NCBI GenBank assembly: GCA_964631335.1
Contig: CAZVXD010000014.1
Coordinates: 1-30,034, forward strand
DNA: 30,034 nt
Source of the DNA: JAFGHJ01 sp964631335
GTDB lineage: Bacteria > Hydrothermota > UBA3072
Direction: 5' to 3'
Below are positions 6,715-14,512 of the stretch, piece after piece (positions within the stretch are counted from its first letter, which is position 1; every line of letters starts with the position of its first letter). The notes beneath the pieces are model-generated. The model was not told the origin of the DNA and searched no databases. It worked only from the letters and a program-made list of their open reading frames with translations. The translations under genes and the position numbers were made by a program.

Positions 6715-7350
6715 ATGCTAGCCCTTCTAATATCGTTAAATTTTAATTTCGACTCAATACCTTCGCCTCAATTTACCGGTGACAGTTTTTCTGTATATAT
6801 ATCCGTGAGTGACAGCTCTGAATTTTCTTGTTGGTTGTCTGTCGAGCCGTCTAATTGTAGTCTGGAAGTATGCGGAAGCGAAGATAACAGAATAAGTTTC
6901 AAAGAAGGAAAATGGGAAGGATCGATTATGATTCCCTTAGTTGCTGATTCCGTTCGCCTTTGCTGTTCATGTGGCGGCAACGGAGAATTTTATCTGAGCA
7001 ATAAATTTTCGGTAAAAGATAGAATCGATAGCGGAAAATCGAGACAGGAAACAACCAGTGATTCTATCGACATATATCCGAATCCTCTTACCCCCGAATA
7101 CGATAATGTCAATATAGAGTATTATTTAAGTGATAACGCCCGCGTTTTAGTAATGATATTCGATAAATTCGGCAATCCGATCTGGGATACTGAAACAGAT
7201 GAATCCGCTGGTATCGCGCGCGGACAGTGGGATGGAACAGACAATGACGGTAATCGGGTAAATTCCGGTGTATATATTGTCTGTATAAAAGCTACAAATC
7301 AAGCTCAAACAGTTGCCCGGTATAAGGGTAAAATAGCAGTTGTAAGATAA
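6715..7350 (+). CDS. Secreted protein with C-terminal FlgD-type Ig domain
   Basis: First gene of the envelope operon; 211 residues from the ATG at 6715. The frame stays open back to 6580, but the promoter at 6644-6671 lies in that extension, so the downstream start is chosen (GAAGGAG 14 bases before). Residues 15-110 are a beta-rich, Cys-containing region (VCGSED, RLCCSCGGNG) that I do not recognise. Residues about 115-211 form a FlgD-like Ig domain: the IYPNPLTPEYDNV opening, then FDKFGNPIW and QWDGTDNDGNRVNSGVY (Trp172). The signal peptide is poor as annotated (LALLISLNF only). One extra A before the ATG would fuse an upstream MKENSLIK and make a classic one. It ends 5 bases before the PorV-like gene. 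Export is inferred. Confidence 0.72.
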   Translation: MLALLISLNFNFDSIPSPQFTGDSFSVYISVSDSSEFSCWLSVEPSNCSLEVCGSEDNRISFKEGKWEGSIMIPLVADSVRLCCSCGGNGEFYLSNKFSVKDRIDSGKSRQETTSDSIDIYPNPLTPEYDNVNIEYYLSDNARVLVMIFDKFGNPIWDTETDESAGIARGQWDGTDNDGNRVNSGVYIVCIKATNQAQTVARYKGKIAVVR

Positions 7351-7355
7351 TATTT

Positions 7356-8699
7356 ATGATGAAAAAAAGTAAATTTTTGCAATTTGCTTTTATATTTATG
7401 ATTTTATATCTGAAGGTTAATGCCGATACAGGGGCGAGTTTTTTGGATTTCGGAGCGGGAGCAAGAAGTATGGGGATGGGAAGAAGTGGGGTAGGATTAG
7501 CCGACGACGCGGCGGCTTCTTATTTTAATCCGGCCGGATTGACACAGTTAAAACCTCAGGAATTGTTATTTATGCACAGCGCGCTTTTTATGGGGACCAG
7601 TTATGATTATCTGTCATACGTTTTTCCGACTTCAAAATCCGGTTCATTCTCTTTCTCTCTGGTGCAGGCGCGTACAGGCGGTATAGAAAACAGAGATGAA
7701 AGTAATAATCTTGTAGATCCGGAAGGATTCGGGGAAAACGAAACCGCGGGAATACTTTCTTACGCTATAAGCCCCATAGATTTTTTATCTCTTGGAATCA
7801 GTTATAAAATACTCCACCATGCTATTTCCCATTGGAATTCGGTTGGGCAGTCCTTCGACGTTGGATTGTTGTTTTTCCCGGAGAAATCTTTTTCCGCCGG
7901 TTTTACCATAAATAATTTATTGAAACCTTCTTTTACATTAATCGAAGAAGCGGAACAGTATCCGCTCGGTTTTAAGGCGGGATTAAGCGGGAAAACTTTT
8001 GATAAAAAGCTGATTCTTGCCGGTGACATCGGGTGGCGAGAAAACGGTGGAATAAAGTTAAACGGAGGTCTGGAATATAAAGTAAACAATCTTCTCTGTC
8101 TCAGATTGGGAGCGGATTACAATTATTTTTCTTATGGAGCTGGTTTTTCTTTTCCCGTTTCGAGACATGATTTAAGGTTAGACTATGCTTTCCAACAGCA
8201 TCATCGCTCAGAAGGAATACTGTCATCCAATCATAATTTGTCTCTTACATTTAAATTCGGAGGGTTCAGAGCGAAATTATACCCGGACAAAAGTGAATTT
8301 TCTCCCATGACCGACGGTGAAAACAATATAGTCTGGCTAAATAAGGAAATAATGACGAAAGGTAAAATAGAAAAATGGGAATTGTTGGTAAAAAACAGCT
8401 GGGGTGAGATAGTTAGGGCTTACGAAGGTTGGAGGAAACCTCCGGTAAGGCTTTACTGGGACGGTCGTGATAATACCGGCAAACTTGTTCGTTACGGGGA
8501 TTATTACTATAAATTCATTGTGATCGAAGAGAGCGGAAGAACTTATACTTCGGAGGGTAAATTGGCGACTGTAAAGACCGAAGGGCCCAAAGAGAGATTC
8601 CTTATAGAAGAAGATTGGAAAGGAATAGAAGAAGATATATATACGGGAGAAGAAATCGAATTCGAGAAAAAACCTGAGAATAAAAAGGAACAAAAATGA
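7356..8699 (+). CDS. PorV/PorQ-like outer membrane barrel protein with C-terminal FlgD-type Ig domain
   Basis: 447 residues. A signal peptide ends near VNA-DTG (about residue 24). The mature protein opens with SFLDFGAGARSMGMGRSGVG and DDAAASYFNPAGL, the hallmark of the FadL-like PorV/PorQ/UPF0164 barrel family, and continues with alternating amphipathic strands to about residue 310. Residues about 330-405 are a FlgD-like Ig domain (KWELLVKNSWGEIVRAYEG, then YWDGRDNTGKLVRYGDYYYKF with Trp368), the same domain type as in the first and last genes of the operon. The last 40 residues are Glu/Lys-rich. The TGA overlaps the ATG of the next gene (ATGA). In type IX secretion PorV is an outer-membrane shuttle, but no other T9SS component is visible here, so the role is open. 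Confidence 0.85.
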   Translation: MMKKSKFLQFAFIFMILYLKVNADTGASFLDFGAGARSMGMGRSGVGLADDAAASYFNPAGLTQLKPQELLFMHSALFMGTSYDYLSYVFPTSKSGSFSFSLVQARTGGIENRDESNNLVDPEGFGENETAGILSYAISPIDFLSLGISYKILHHAISHWNSVGQSFDVGLLFFPEKSFSAGFTINNLLKPSFTLIEEAEQYPLGFKAGLSGKTFDKKLILAGDIGWRENGGIKLNGGLEYKVNNLLCLRLGADYNYFSYGAGFSFPVSRHDLRLDYAFQQHHRSEGILSSNHNLSLTFKFGGFRAKLYPDKSEFSPMTDGENNIVWLNKEIMTKGKIEKWELLVKNSWGEIVRAYEGWRKPPVRLYWDGRDNTGKLVRYGDYYYKFIVIEESGRTYTSEGKLATVKTEGPKERFLIEEDWKGIEEDIYTGEEIEFEKKPENKKEQK

Positions 8700-11600
8700 A
8701 AAAAATACTCTATTTTTCAATTTTTATAGTTTCCCTTACCGTGTTTTCGCAGAGATTGGAAAGGAATTCTTACATCGATATTCCGTCGGCAGATGTAGAA
8801 GAAGGTTTGTTTTTAAATGCCAACGGAAATTTGCCTCTTAGCTCGGACCGGGGGTACGGCTTTGACCCGAATTTAGGAATAGAATTTTCAAAAGCGGGAG
8901 TAAATTTAGGGCTGAACTGGTACGCGGGAGCGGATTTTGCTCTCGATCTGGCTTACCAGTTTTATAATGCAAAAAATACATCTTTTTCATTCGGGATAGA
9001 CAATATAGCATTCAGTAAATATATTTCTACTCTGGGTTCTGATACGGTTTTTGCCGATGAAATATATGATCCCAGACCTCCCGAGGCGTGGTCTTTTTAT
9101 CTCGCCGGGACTCAAAAATTAGGAAGAAGGTTCGAGTTGACAGCCGGTTTGGGAAGAGGAAAATTTGTCGGTTACGGACCGCGCAGCAGTTTGCCAAATA
9201 CGGACGTATTTTATTCCGATAAACATGAAAATTTTGCTTTTGGTCTTTTTCTGGGAGCAAGGTATTCCGTAACTAAATGGCTGGATGTTTTATTGGAGGG
9301 AGACGGAAGAGATATAAATCTGGGCATGCAAGCTGAACTTGGCAGATTCCAGGGAGAGGTTTCTCTGACTAAATTCGAAGGTCTGATTTTTAGTGAAAAC
9401 GAGCCTCATTCGGTAAGATTAAATAGTACATTTTCTTTCAGGTTGCCATTCTTTGAAGGAAAGGGAAAAAAGGATAAATGGGAGCCGGTAATAACGGAGG
9501 ATAAGATATATTTCGACGTGGATTTCGAAGATATAGAAGTTACCGGAATGGTTCCTCAAAAAATCGACGATTTGGCAAAGCAGAGGACTATTTCTTCGGA
9601 AGATTATAAACCGGTTACTCCGGAAGCTGTTAAATTATTTCTGGAGGCTACTGAATTGTTCGAGTCCGGGGAGTACGACGAAGCCAGGATAAGATTCGAA
9701 AAAGCGCTTGGAGGATTGGGGGAATACAGAAAAGAAGCTTTATTCAGGATAGGAGAATGTTATTACAATACAGGTGATTATAAAAAAGCACTTTCTATAT
9801 TTTACAGAATAAACAGCGAATCGAGAGATACGTATCTTTACCCCGAGAGTATTTATGCTATAACCGCCTGTCATATAGCCCTGAAAAACTGGGACGAGGC
9901 GGAAAGAAGTCTTTCCGCTTTAACATCTGAGTACCCAGGATATAAAGATTCCGATAAGACTAAAGTATCGAAAGCTATAATTGCTTTTGGTCAGGAACAC
10001 TACGAAGAAGTAACGGAATTATTAAAAGATATCGAAACCAGAGAAGCTCTTTTTTATAAAGCTAAGGCGTATTTCTTTATTGATGATCCGAGAAATTCAC
10101 TCGCGGCTTTCAAGAAAATAACCGATGAGTATCCGGAAAGTCCCCTTGCCAGGTATTCCGCTTATTATATGGGAGATGTTCTGTTCTTCAGCGGAAATTA
10201 TTCCGGGGCTCTGTATAAATACGTCGACTTTCTGGAAAAATATCCTTACAGTGAATTACAGGAATACGCTTCTTATAAATTAGCGGTTTGTTATTATAAC
10301 GAAGATAATTATCTTAAGACTATAGAATACCTGAAACCTATATTGAATAGTCAGGACATGTTTCTTGCCGCCCACAGCAATTTTCTTTACGGTAAGTGCT
10401 TAAAAGGGCTGGGCAGAAGCGAAGAAGCGTTGAGTACTTTTACCAGGATTGTTTCGAATTTTCCTGAATTAAAGGTCGCGAGCCTGGCGAACATTGAGAT
10501 GGGGCAGGTGTTTTTGACGATGGGGGATACCACCCAGGCGCGTATAGTCTATCAGCAGATGTCTTCAAAATATTCTTCTGGAGAAACGATCGGTCTGGGA
10601 GATTATCTTGCCGGAGGTCTGGCTTTTACCGAAGGGGATTACCTGACAACAAAAAAACATCTCAGCAAGATTTTAAGATACTACTGGGGCTCGGATATAA
10701 CATGTCCGACAGTCGCGTTACTGCTTCGGACTTATAATAAAACCAGGGATTACACTCTTACAATAGCATTAGGAGAAGCTTTGTTGAGTAAAGATGCTTG
10801 CGAAAAAGGGAGTATCTGGAAAGGCAGAGCTACGTTTGATCTCGCCGAAGCTTATTATCAAACGGATCAATACGAGAGCGCGAAAAGTTTGTATCAGGAA
10901 ATAATAAAAGAATATCAATATTCCGACCCTGAACTTCTCGGTGCTTCTCAAGCGAGTTACGGTTGGTGCCTGCTGCACGAAGACAGGTTGGATATAACCG
11001 AAGACCAGTTTACAAAAGTGATATCGGCTTATTCTATGGACACCACCTCCCTCGTGAATTCGTCTTTTGGCAACGGAATAACTTTATTTAATAAAGGCGA
11101 ATATGAGAAAGCTCTTAGTTTCTTTGAAAGCATAGCAAAAATTTCCGGAGAACATCCTTTGAAACCCAGGGGAATATTCTACGCCGGAAAATCATACTAT
11201 AATTTAGAGTATTACAGGCAGGCTATCGAGTCCTGGGAGAGAATACTGCAAAATTACCCGCAAGCCAGTATCGCGCCCGACGCCGCCTTTGAAATAGGGA
11301 TGACTTATTTCCAGGCTTTAAAATATGATATGGCTGCGCCTTACTTTAAGATGATAATAGATGAGTATCCGAATTCTCAGCTGGTTCCGCAGGCGATGAT
11401 TACTCTGGGCAACAATTATTACAACGGAGAAGATTACGAAAAAGCAATCGACGCTTTTTCAAAATACCTTTCAGTTTATCCGAATGATTCACTTAATGAG
11501 GAAGTAGAACAGTCTCTATCTTCGGCTTATTACATGGCGGGGCAGAAAAATCCTCAAATCCTTAAAGACTTTATCGAGCAGTTTCCCTCCGATCCCAAGG

Positions 11601-12016
11601 CCGCTCTTTCTCAATTTAATCTTGCCGTTCGCTTTTACGAAGAGGGGAATAAAGATAAGGCGTTGGAAACTTTTCGTAAAGTGGTAATAGATTTTCCCGA
11701 TACGGAATATGCGGAGGATGCTCAGGTAAACATAATTAAAATTTACGATGAGATGAAAGATTACGAAAATCTCGTAAGTGAAGCGAATTTGTTTCTGGAA
11801 TATTTTCCGGAAAGCGAAAGGTTGCCTTTAGCTTTATTTTATAGTGGTTCAGGTTACTTCTACCTGGGCAATTACGGGAGAGCCATAGAGGCTTTTAAAA
11901 GGATTTTAAAAGATTATCCGAACAGTGAATATGTCTCCACCGCGACTCATAATATAAATCAATGTTACAAAAGATTGGGAAGTACGGAGCGAATAGGAGA
12001 AGAACAACCTGAATGA
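8696..12016 (+). CDS. Large envelope protein: N-terminal barrel-like domain and TPR array
   Basis: 1,106 residues. A signal peptide (MKKILYFSIFIVSLTVFS, cleavage before QRLERN) is followed by a beta-rich, Gly/aromatic-rich region to about residue 265. That region has the look of an outer-membrane barrel (LNLGLNWYAGADFALDLAYQ-type strands). After a short linker (to about 310), tetratricopeptide repeats run to the C-terminus, with a dozen or more units of the form ALFRIGECYYNTGDYKKALS and FxKxxxEYPxS. Such repeats bind other proteins. In position it recalls CpoB/YbgF of Tol-Pal loci or PorW/SprE-like TPR proteins of gliding bacteria, but the fused barrel-like part is different. It is translationally coupled to the PorV-like gene and followed by ExbB after 47 bases with an AAAGGAG site. 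Confidence 0.82.
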   Translation: MKKILYFSIFIVSLTVFSQRLERNSYIDIPSADVEEGLFLNANGNLPLSSDRGYGFDPNLGIEFSKAGVNLGLNWYAGADFALDLAYQFYNAKNTSFSFGIDNIAFSKYISTLGSDTVFADEIYDPRPPEAWSFYLAGTQKLGRRFELTAGLGRGKFVGYGPRSSLPNTDVFYSDKHENFAFGLFLGARYSVTKWLDVLLEGDGRDINLGMQAELGRFQGEVSLTKFEGLIFSENEPHSVRLNSTFSFRLPFFEGKGKKDKWEPVITEDKIYFDVDFEDIEVTGMVPQKIDDLAKQRTISSEDYKPVTPEAVKLFLEATELFESGEYDEARIRFEKALGGLGEYRKEALFRIGECYYNTGDYKKALSIFYRINSESRDTYLYPESIYAITACHIALKNWDEAERSLSALTSEYPGYKDSDKTKVSKAIIAFGQEHYEEVTELLKDIETREALFYKAKAYFFIDDPRNSLAAFKKITDEYPESPLARYSAYYMGDVLFFSGNYSGALYKYVDFLEKYPYSELQEYASYKLAVCYYNEDNYLKTIEYLKPILNSQDMFLAAHSNFLYGKCLKGLGRSEEALSTFTRIVSNFPELKVASLANIEMGQVFLTMGDTTQARIVYQQMSSKYSSGETIGLGDYLAGGLAFTEGDYLTTKKHLSKILRYYWGSDITCPTVALLLRTYNKTRDYTLTIALGEALLSKDACEKGSIWKGRATFDLAEAYYQTDQYESAKSLYQEIIKEYQYSDPELLGASQASYGWCLLHEDRLDITEDQFTKVISAYSMDTTSLVNSSFGNGITLFNKGEYEKALSFFESIAKISGEHPLKPRGIFYAGKSYYNLEYYRQAIESWERILQNYPQASIAPDAAFEIGMTYFQALKYDMAAPYFKMIIDEYPNSQLVPQAMITLGNNYYNGEDYEKAIDAFSKYLSVYPNDSLNEEVEQSLSSAYYMAGQKNPQILKDFIEQFPSDPKAALSQFNLAVRFYEEGNKDKALETFRKVVIDFPDTEYAEDAQVNIIKIYDEMKDYENLVSEANLFLEYFPESERLPLALFYSGSGYFYLGNYGRAIEAFKRILKDYPNSEYVSTATHNINQCYKRLGSTERIGEEQPE

Positions 12017-12063
12017 ACATGGATGTTAAGAATAAAACGAATAAGTAAAAAAAGGAGTATTAA

Positions 12064-12714
12064 ATGGCAGGAATAAGTTTTCTTCAATTATTAAAAAACA
12101 GTTGGGCGATAGATTTGTTGCTGGTTTTTTCTGTAATCGCGCTGGCGGTTATATTAGAAAGATTGTGGTCTTACAGCAGGTTAAACATAGACGAAAAGGC
12201 TCTTTTGGAAAGAGTTCAGGCGGCATTGAAAAGAGGGAATATCCAGGAAGCAAGTTTTATATGCAAATCCGTAAGTCATCCTCTGGGCGATGTATTGGAT
12301 GTGGGAATAAAAAATAAAGATTTACCCAGGGAGGATATTTCGGATTTGCTTAACGGAGCTCTTATCGAAACAAAAAGCTATCTGGAGAGAAAAAACTCTG
12401 TTTTAAGTACCATAAGTTTTATTTCTCCTCTTCTCGGTTTATTGGGAACCGTGATGGGGATAATCAGAGCTTTTCACGATCTTTCGGTCTCCGGTTCGGG
12501 AGGTCCCTCGGTGGTTATGGCGGGTGTCGCGGAAGCTCTTGTATCCACAGCTATCGGGATTATAGTAGCTATACCGGCAGCTATATTTTACAATTATTTT
12601 ATGAATAAGGTTAAAACCATTCTTACAAGGATCGAATCCAACGCTATAAGATTTCTCGCGTTCCTGAACAATAATTTTACCAAGGGGAAAGCAGAGAGTT
12701 TAAAGTTGGATTGA
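12064..12714 (+). CDS. exbB: MotA/TolQ/ExbB proton channel family protein
   Basis: Inner-membrane stator subunit that, with ExbD/TolR, converts proton flow into movement of a TonB/TolA-type partner. The 216-residue protein has the family's three membrane segments: about 16-35, about 115-140 and about 155-185. The conserved helix pair reads SFISPLLGLLGTVMGIIRAF and GVAEALVSTAIGIIVAIPAA followed by FYNYF, including the Thr and Glu that line the channel. The cytoplasmic loop lies between the first two helices. AAAGGAG lies upstream of the ATG. It is followed 13 bases later by two ExbD genes, so the likely complex is ExbB with a mixed or alternative ExbD pair. TolQ and ExbB cannot be told apart by sequence here. 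Confidence 0.93.
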   Translation: MAGISFLQLLKNSWAIDLLLVFSVIALAVILERLWSYSRLNIDEKALLERVQAALKRGNIQEASFICKSVSHPLGDVLDVGIKNKDLPREDISDLLNGALIETKSYLERKNSVLSTISFISPLLGLLGTVMGIIRAFHDLSVSGSGGPSVVMAGVAEALVSTAIGIIVAIPAAIFYNYFMNKVKTILTRIESNAIRFLAFLNNNFTKGKAESLKLD

Positions 12715-12727
12715 GGGATTAAAAATT

Positions 12728-13147
12728 ATGAGAAAAAGTAATGTCGAAGACTATGAAGATTCAGTAGGCAAGATACCAATAACGCCTATGATAAACGTAG
12801 CGCTGCTTCTGGTCCTCTTTTTTATGATGACCGCTCCCGCCATTTTTATGTCGGGGATAAGTGTTAAAAATCCCACTCTGGTAAAAGGCGGTAATTCTTC
12901 CGATGATACCGAGTTAAAAGTAAATGTTTATGTAGATGAAAAAAATAGAATCCATTTAAATGACCGGCTAATCGAACGGGAAAAATTTCCCGATATGGTT
13001 GCGGAACTGCTTGGCAGAAGCGTATCCAGAATAGTGGTGGTAAGCGCGTATCCCTCCATTCCGATACAGGAAGTGGTTACTATTTTAGATATATCTAAAC
13101 AGAAAGGAGCCTTAAAATTGGTTCTTCTGCGGAGGAAAGAAAAATGA
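12728..13147 (+). CDS. exbD: ExbD/TolR family protein 1, with Asn at the proton-carrying Asp position
   Basis: 139 residues: a short cytoplasmic N-terminus, one membrane helix (about 17-40) and a periplasmic domain. The family motif TPxIDVxxxLLxFF reads TPMINVALLLVLFF here, so residue 23 is Asn (codon AAC) where ExbD/TolR have the essential Asp. The rest of the helix and the periplasmic domain (VNVYVDEKNRIHLND, then IVVVSAYPSIPIQEVVTILD) are normal, so it is not a decayed gene. It overlaps the second ExbD by ATGA. Possible roles are a structural partner in an ExbD heterodimer, or a stator that relies on the other subunit for protonation. One base (G to A) separates AAC from GAC, so the base should be confirmed. 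Confidence 0.9.
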   Translation: MRKSNVEDYEDSVGKIPITPMINVALLLVLFFMMTAPAIFMSGISVKNPTLVKGGNSSDDTELKVNVYVDEKNRIHLNDRLIEREKFPDMVAELLGRSVSRIVVVSAYPSIPIQEVVTILDISKQKGALKLVLLRRKEK

Positions 13148-13554
13148 GACGTAATAGCATAACATCCGAGAAGGTAAAAGAAGCCGATATTATGATTACC
13201 CCGCTGGCTGATGTAAGCTTTACAATACTTATAACTCTTATGGTTTTAACGCCGGTTATTATCCTCTCCTCCAGATTGCATGTTAATCTTCCGGAAGCGA
13301 CCACAGTAGAACCTCCCACGGAGAGAAACATTACGATAACGATTACTTCTGAAAACGAGATTTCCATAAACAATGAATTGGTTGCCAGAGAAGAGTTGGC
13401 TGAAGTTTTGAGAAGAACTATAAGAAAAAATCCTGACGATTTGCTTCTGATCAGGACGGACAGAGAGCTTGAAACAGGCACGGTCATGAATATCATAGCT
13501 CTGGCTAAAAAACTCGGGGCGAGAAGCATTTCAATAGCCACGATTCAGAGATAA
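13144..13554 (+). CDS. exbD: ExbD/TolR family protein 2, with the conserved Asp
   Basis: 136 residues with the same layout as its neighbour: N-terminal tail, one membrane helix (about 17-42) and a periplasmic domain. The motif reads ITPLADVSFTILITLMV, so Asp23 is present at exactly the position where the first copy has Asn23. The periplasmic part (ITITITSENEISINNE, LLLIRTDRELETGTVMNIIALAKKLGA) matches the ExbD/TolR fold. Start and stop are tightly packed: ATGA overlap with the first copy and two bases to the TonB gene. As the only copy able to carry protons, it is presumably the energising subunit. Confidence 0.92.
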   Translation: MRRNSITSEKVKEADIMITPLADVSFTILITLMVLTPVIILSSRLHVNLPEATTVEPPTERNITITITSENEISINNELVAREELAEVLRRTIRKNPDDLLLIRTDRELETGTVMNIIALAKKLGARSISIATIQR

Positions 13555-13556
13555 AA

Positions 13557-14510
13557 ATGTTTGATAATAGGGAAGATTTTTTTGATAATAAGTTAATATT
13601 CACATTGGTGTTTTCTATAATGTTGCATTTTGGCGTTTTATATTTTAACGAGGCAAAGAGAACGAGTGAGGTTATTAGCAGAATCGACAATATTGAATTT
13701 ATAGATCAGACCCTGGCGCCTTCACCCAGACCCGCGCCGCCTCAGAAAAGTATCTTTGAAGCCATAAAAGATAAGATTACTCGAAGAGAAGATGACGGTT
13801 TAAAGAAGGTCGATAAGAACGAAATCGAAAAAATAGTTCAAGCTTTACCCCCCGTTCCCGGAATCAGTGAGAAAGGAATCGAACTCGATGATAAACGTTT
13901 GGATCGAACCCAGGCAAAGGGTATGGATCTGGACAAATTTGAACGACTGGAAGGGCCCGAAGGAGGTGCTACCGAGATTTTACGTGTAGCGAAAAGCGGC
14001 AGGCAGAGCAGTACGGAAGACATAATAAACAAGCCGGCTATAAAAATAACTAAAGAAAAAACGTACAGTCCGGATGCGAAGGTCGGTATTTTTTCTTCCC
14101 CCGGCGGCAGCGGGCAGGTCGATCTGGAAAAAGTTCCCACAAAGCAATTGGAAAAGTCGACTCCTGAAGTATCCTCGGAGGAAAGTGCGAAAATAAAGAG
14201 GGCGCCTTCAAAATCGGCAACAAAAATAACTATTTCCGGACCGCTTTCATCCAGAAAAATAACCTATAAACCGGCGACGCCATATCCGTTGTGGGCTCAG
14301 GAAAGAGGTTTAACCGCGACAATAAGCGTACAGATAGCTGTTAATCCCGACGGTACGGTCAAGGATAATGTTTTTGTAATTAAGACCTCCGGGTTTGGAT
14401 CGTGGGACAGGCTGGTTATAGAAAGTGTGAGACAGTGGAAATTCGCTTCCATTCAAAACTCCGGAATTGTTCAAACCGGAATAATTACCTTTAACTTTGT
14501 TTTGGAGTAA
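13557..14510 (+). CDS. tonB: TonB-family energy transducer
   Basis: 317 residues: one N-terminal membrane helix (about 12-30), a long charged and Pro-containing periplasmic linker, and a TonB C-terminal domain (about 225-317). The helix carries Ser20-x3-His24, matching the SxxxH motif with which TonB engages ExbB/ExbD. The C-terminal part begins ISGPLSSRKI, followed by PYPLWAQERGLTATISVQIA, NPDGTVKD and VRQWKFASI, the usual TonB core. The GPLSSRKI opening is like that of TonB proteins in gliding and delta-proteobacterial loci. It follows exbD by two bases and precedes the OmpA-like gene by two bases. The outer-membrane partner is not known; no TonB-dependent receptor is in the window. Confidence 0.92.
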   Translation: MFDNREDFFDNKLIFTLVFSIMLHFGVLYFNEAKRTSEVISRIDNIEFIDQTLAPSPRPAPPQKSIFEAIKDKITRREDDGLKKVDKNEIEKIVQALPPVPGISEKGIELDDKRLDRTQAKGMDLDKFERLEGPEGGATEILRVAKSGRQSSTEDIINKPAIKITKEKTYSPDAKVGIFSSPGGSGQVDLEKVPTKQLEKSTPEVSSEESAKIKRAPSKSATKITISGPLSSRKITYKPATPYPLWAQERGLTATISVQIAVNPDGTVKDNVFVIKTSGFGSWDRLVIESVRQWKFASIQNSGIVQTGIITFNFVLE

Positions 14511-14512
14511 AA

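Noticed and set aside
7356..8699. Type IX secretion locus because of the PorV-like protein.
   Set aside because: No PorT, SprA, GldK-N or C-terminal sorting domains are visible; the motor genes are ExbB/ExbD/TonB type.
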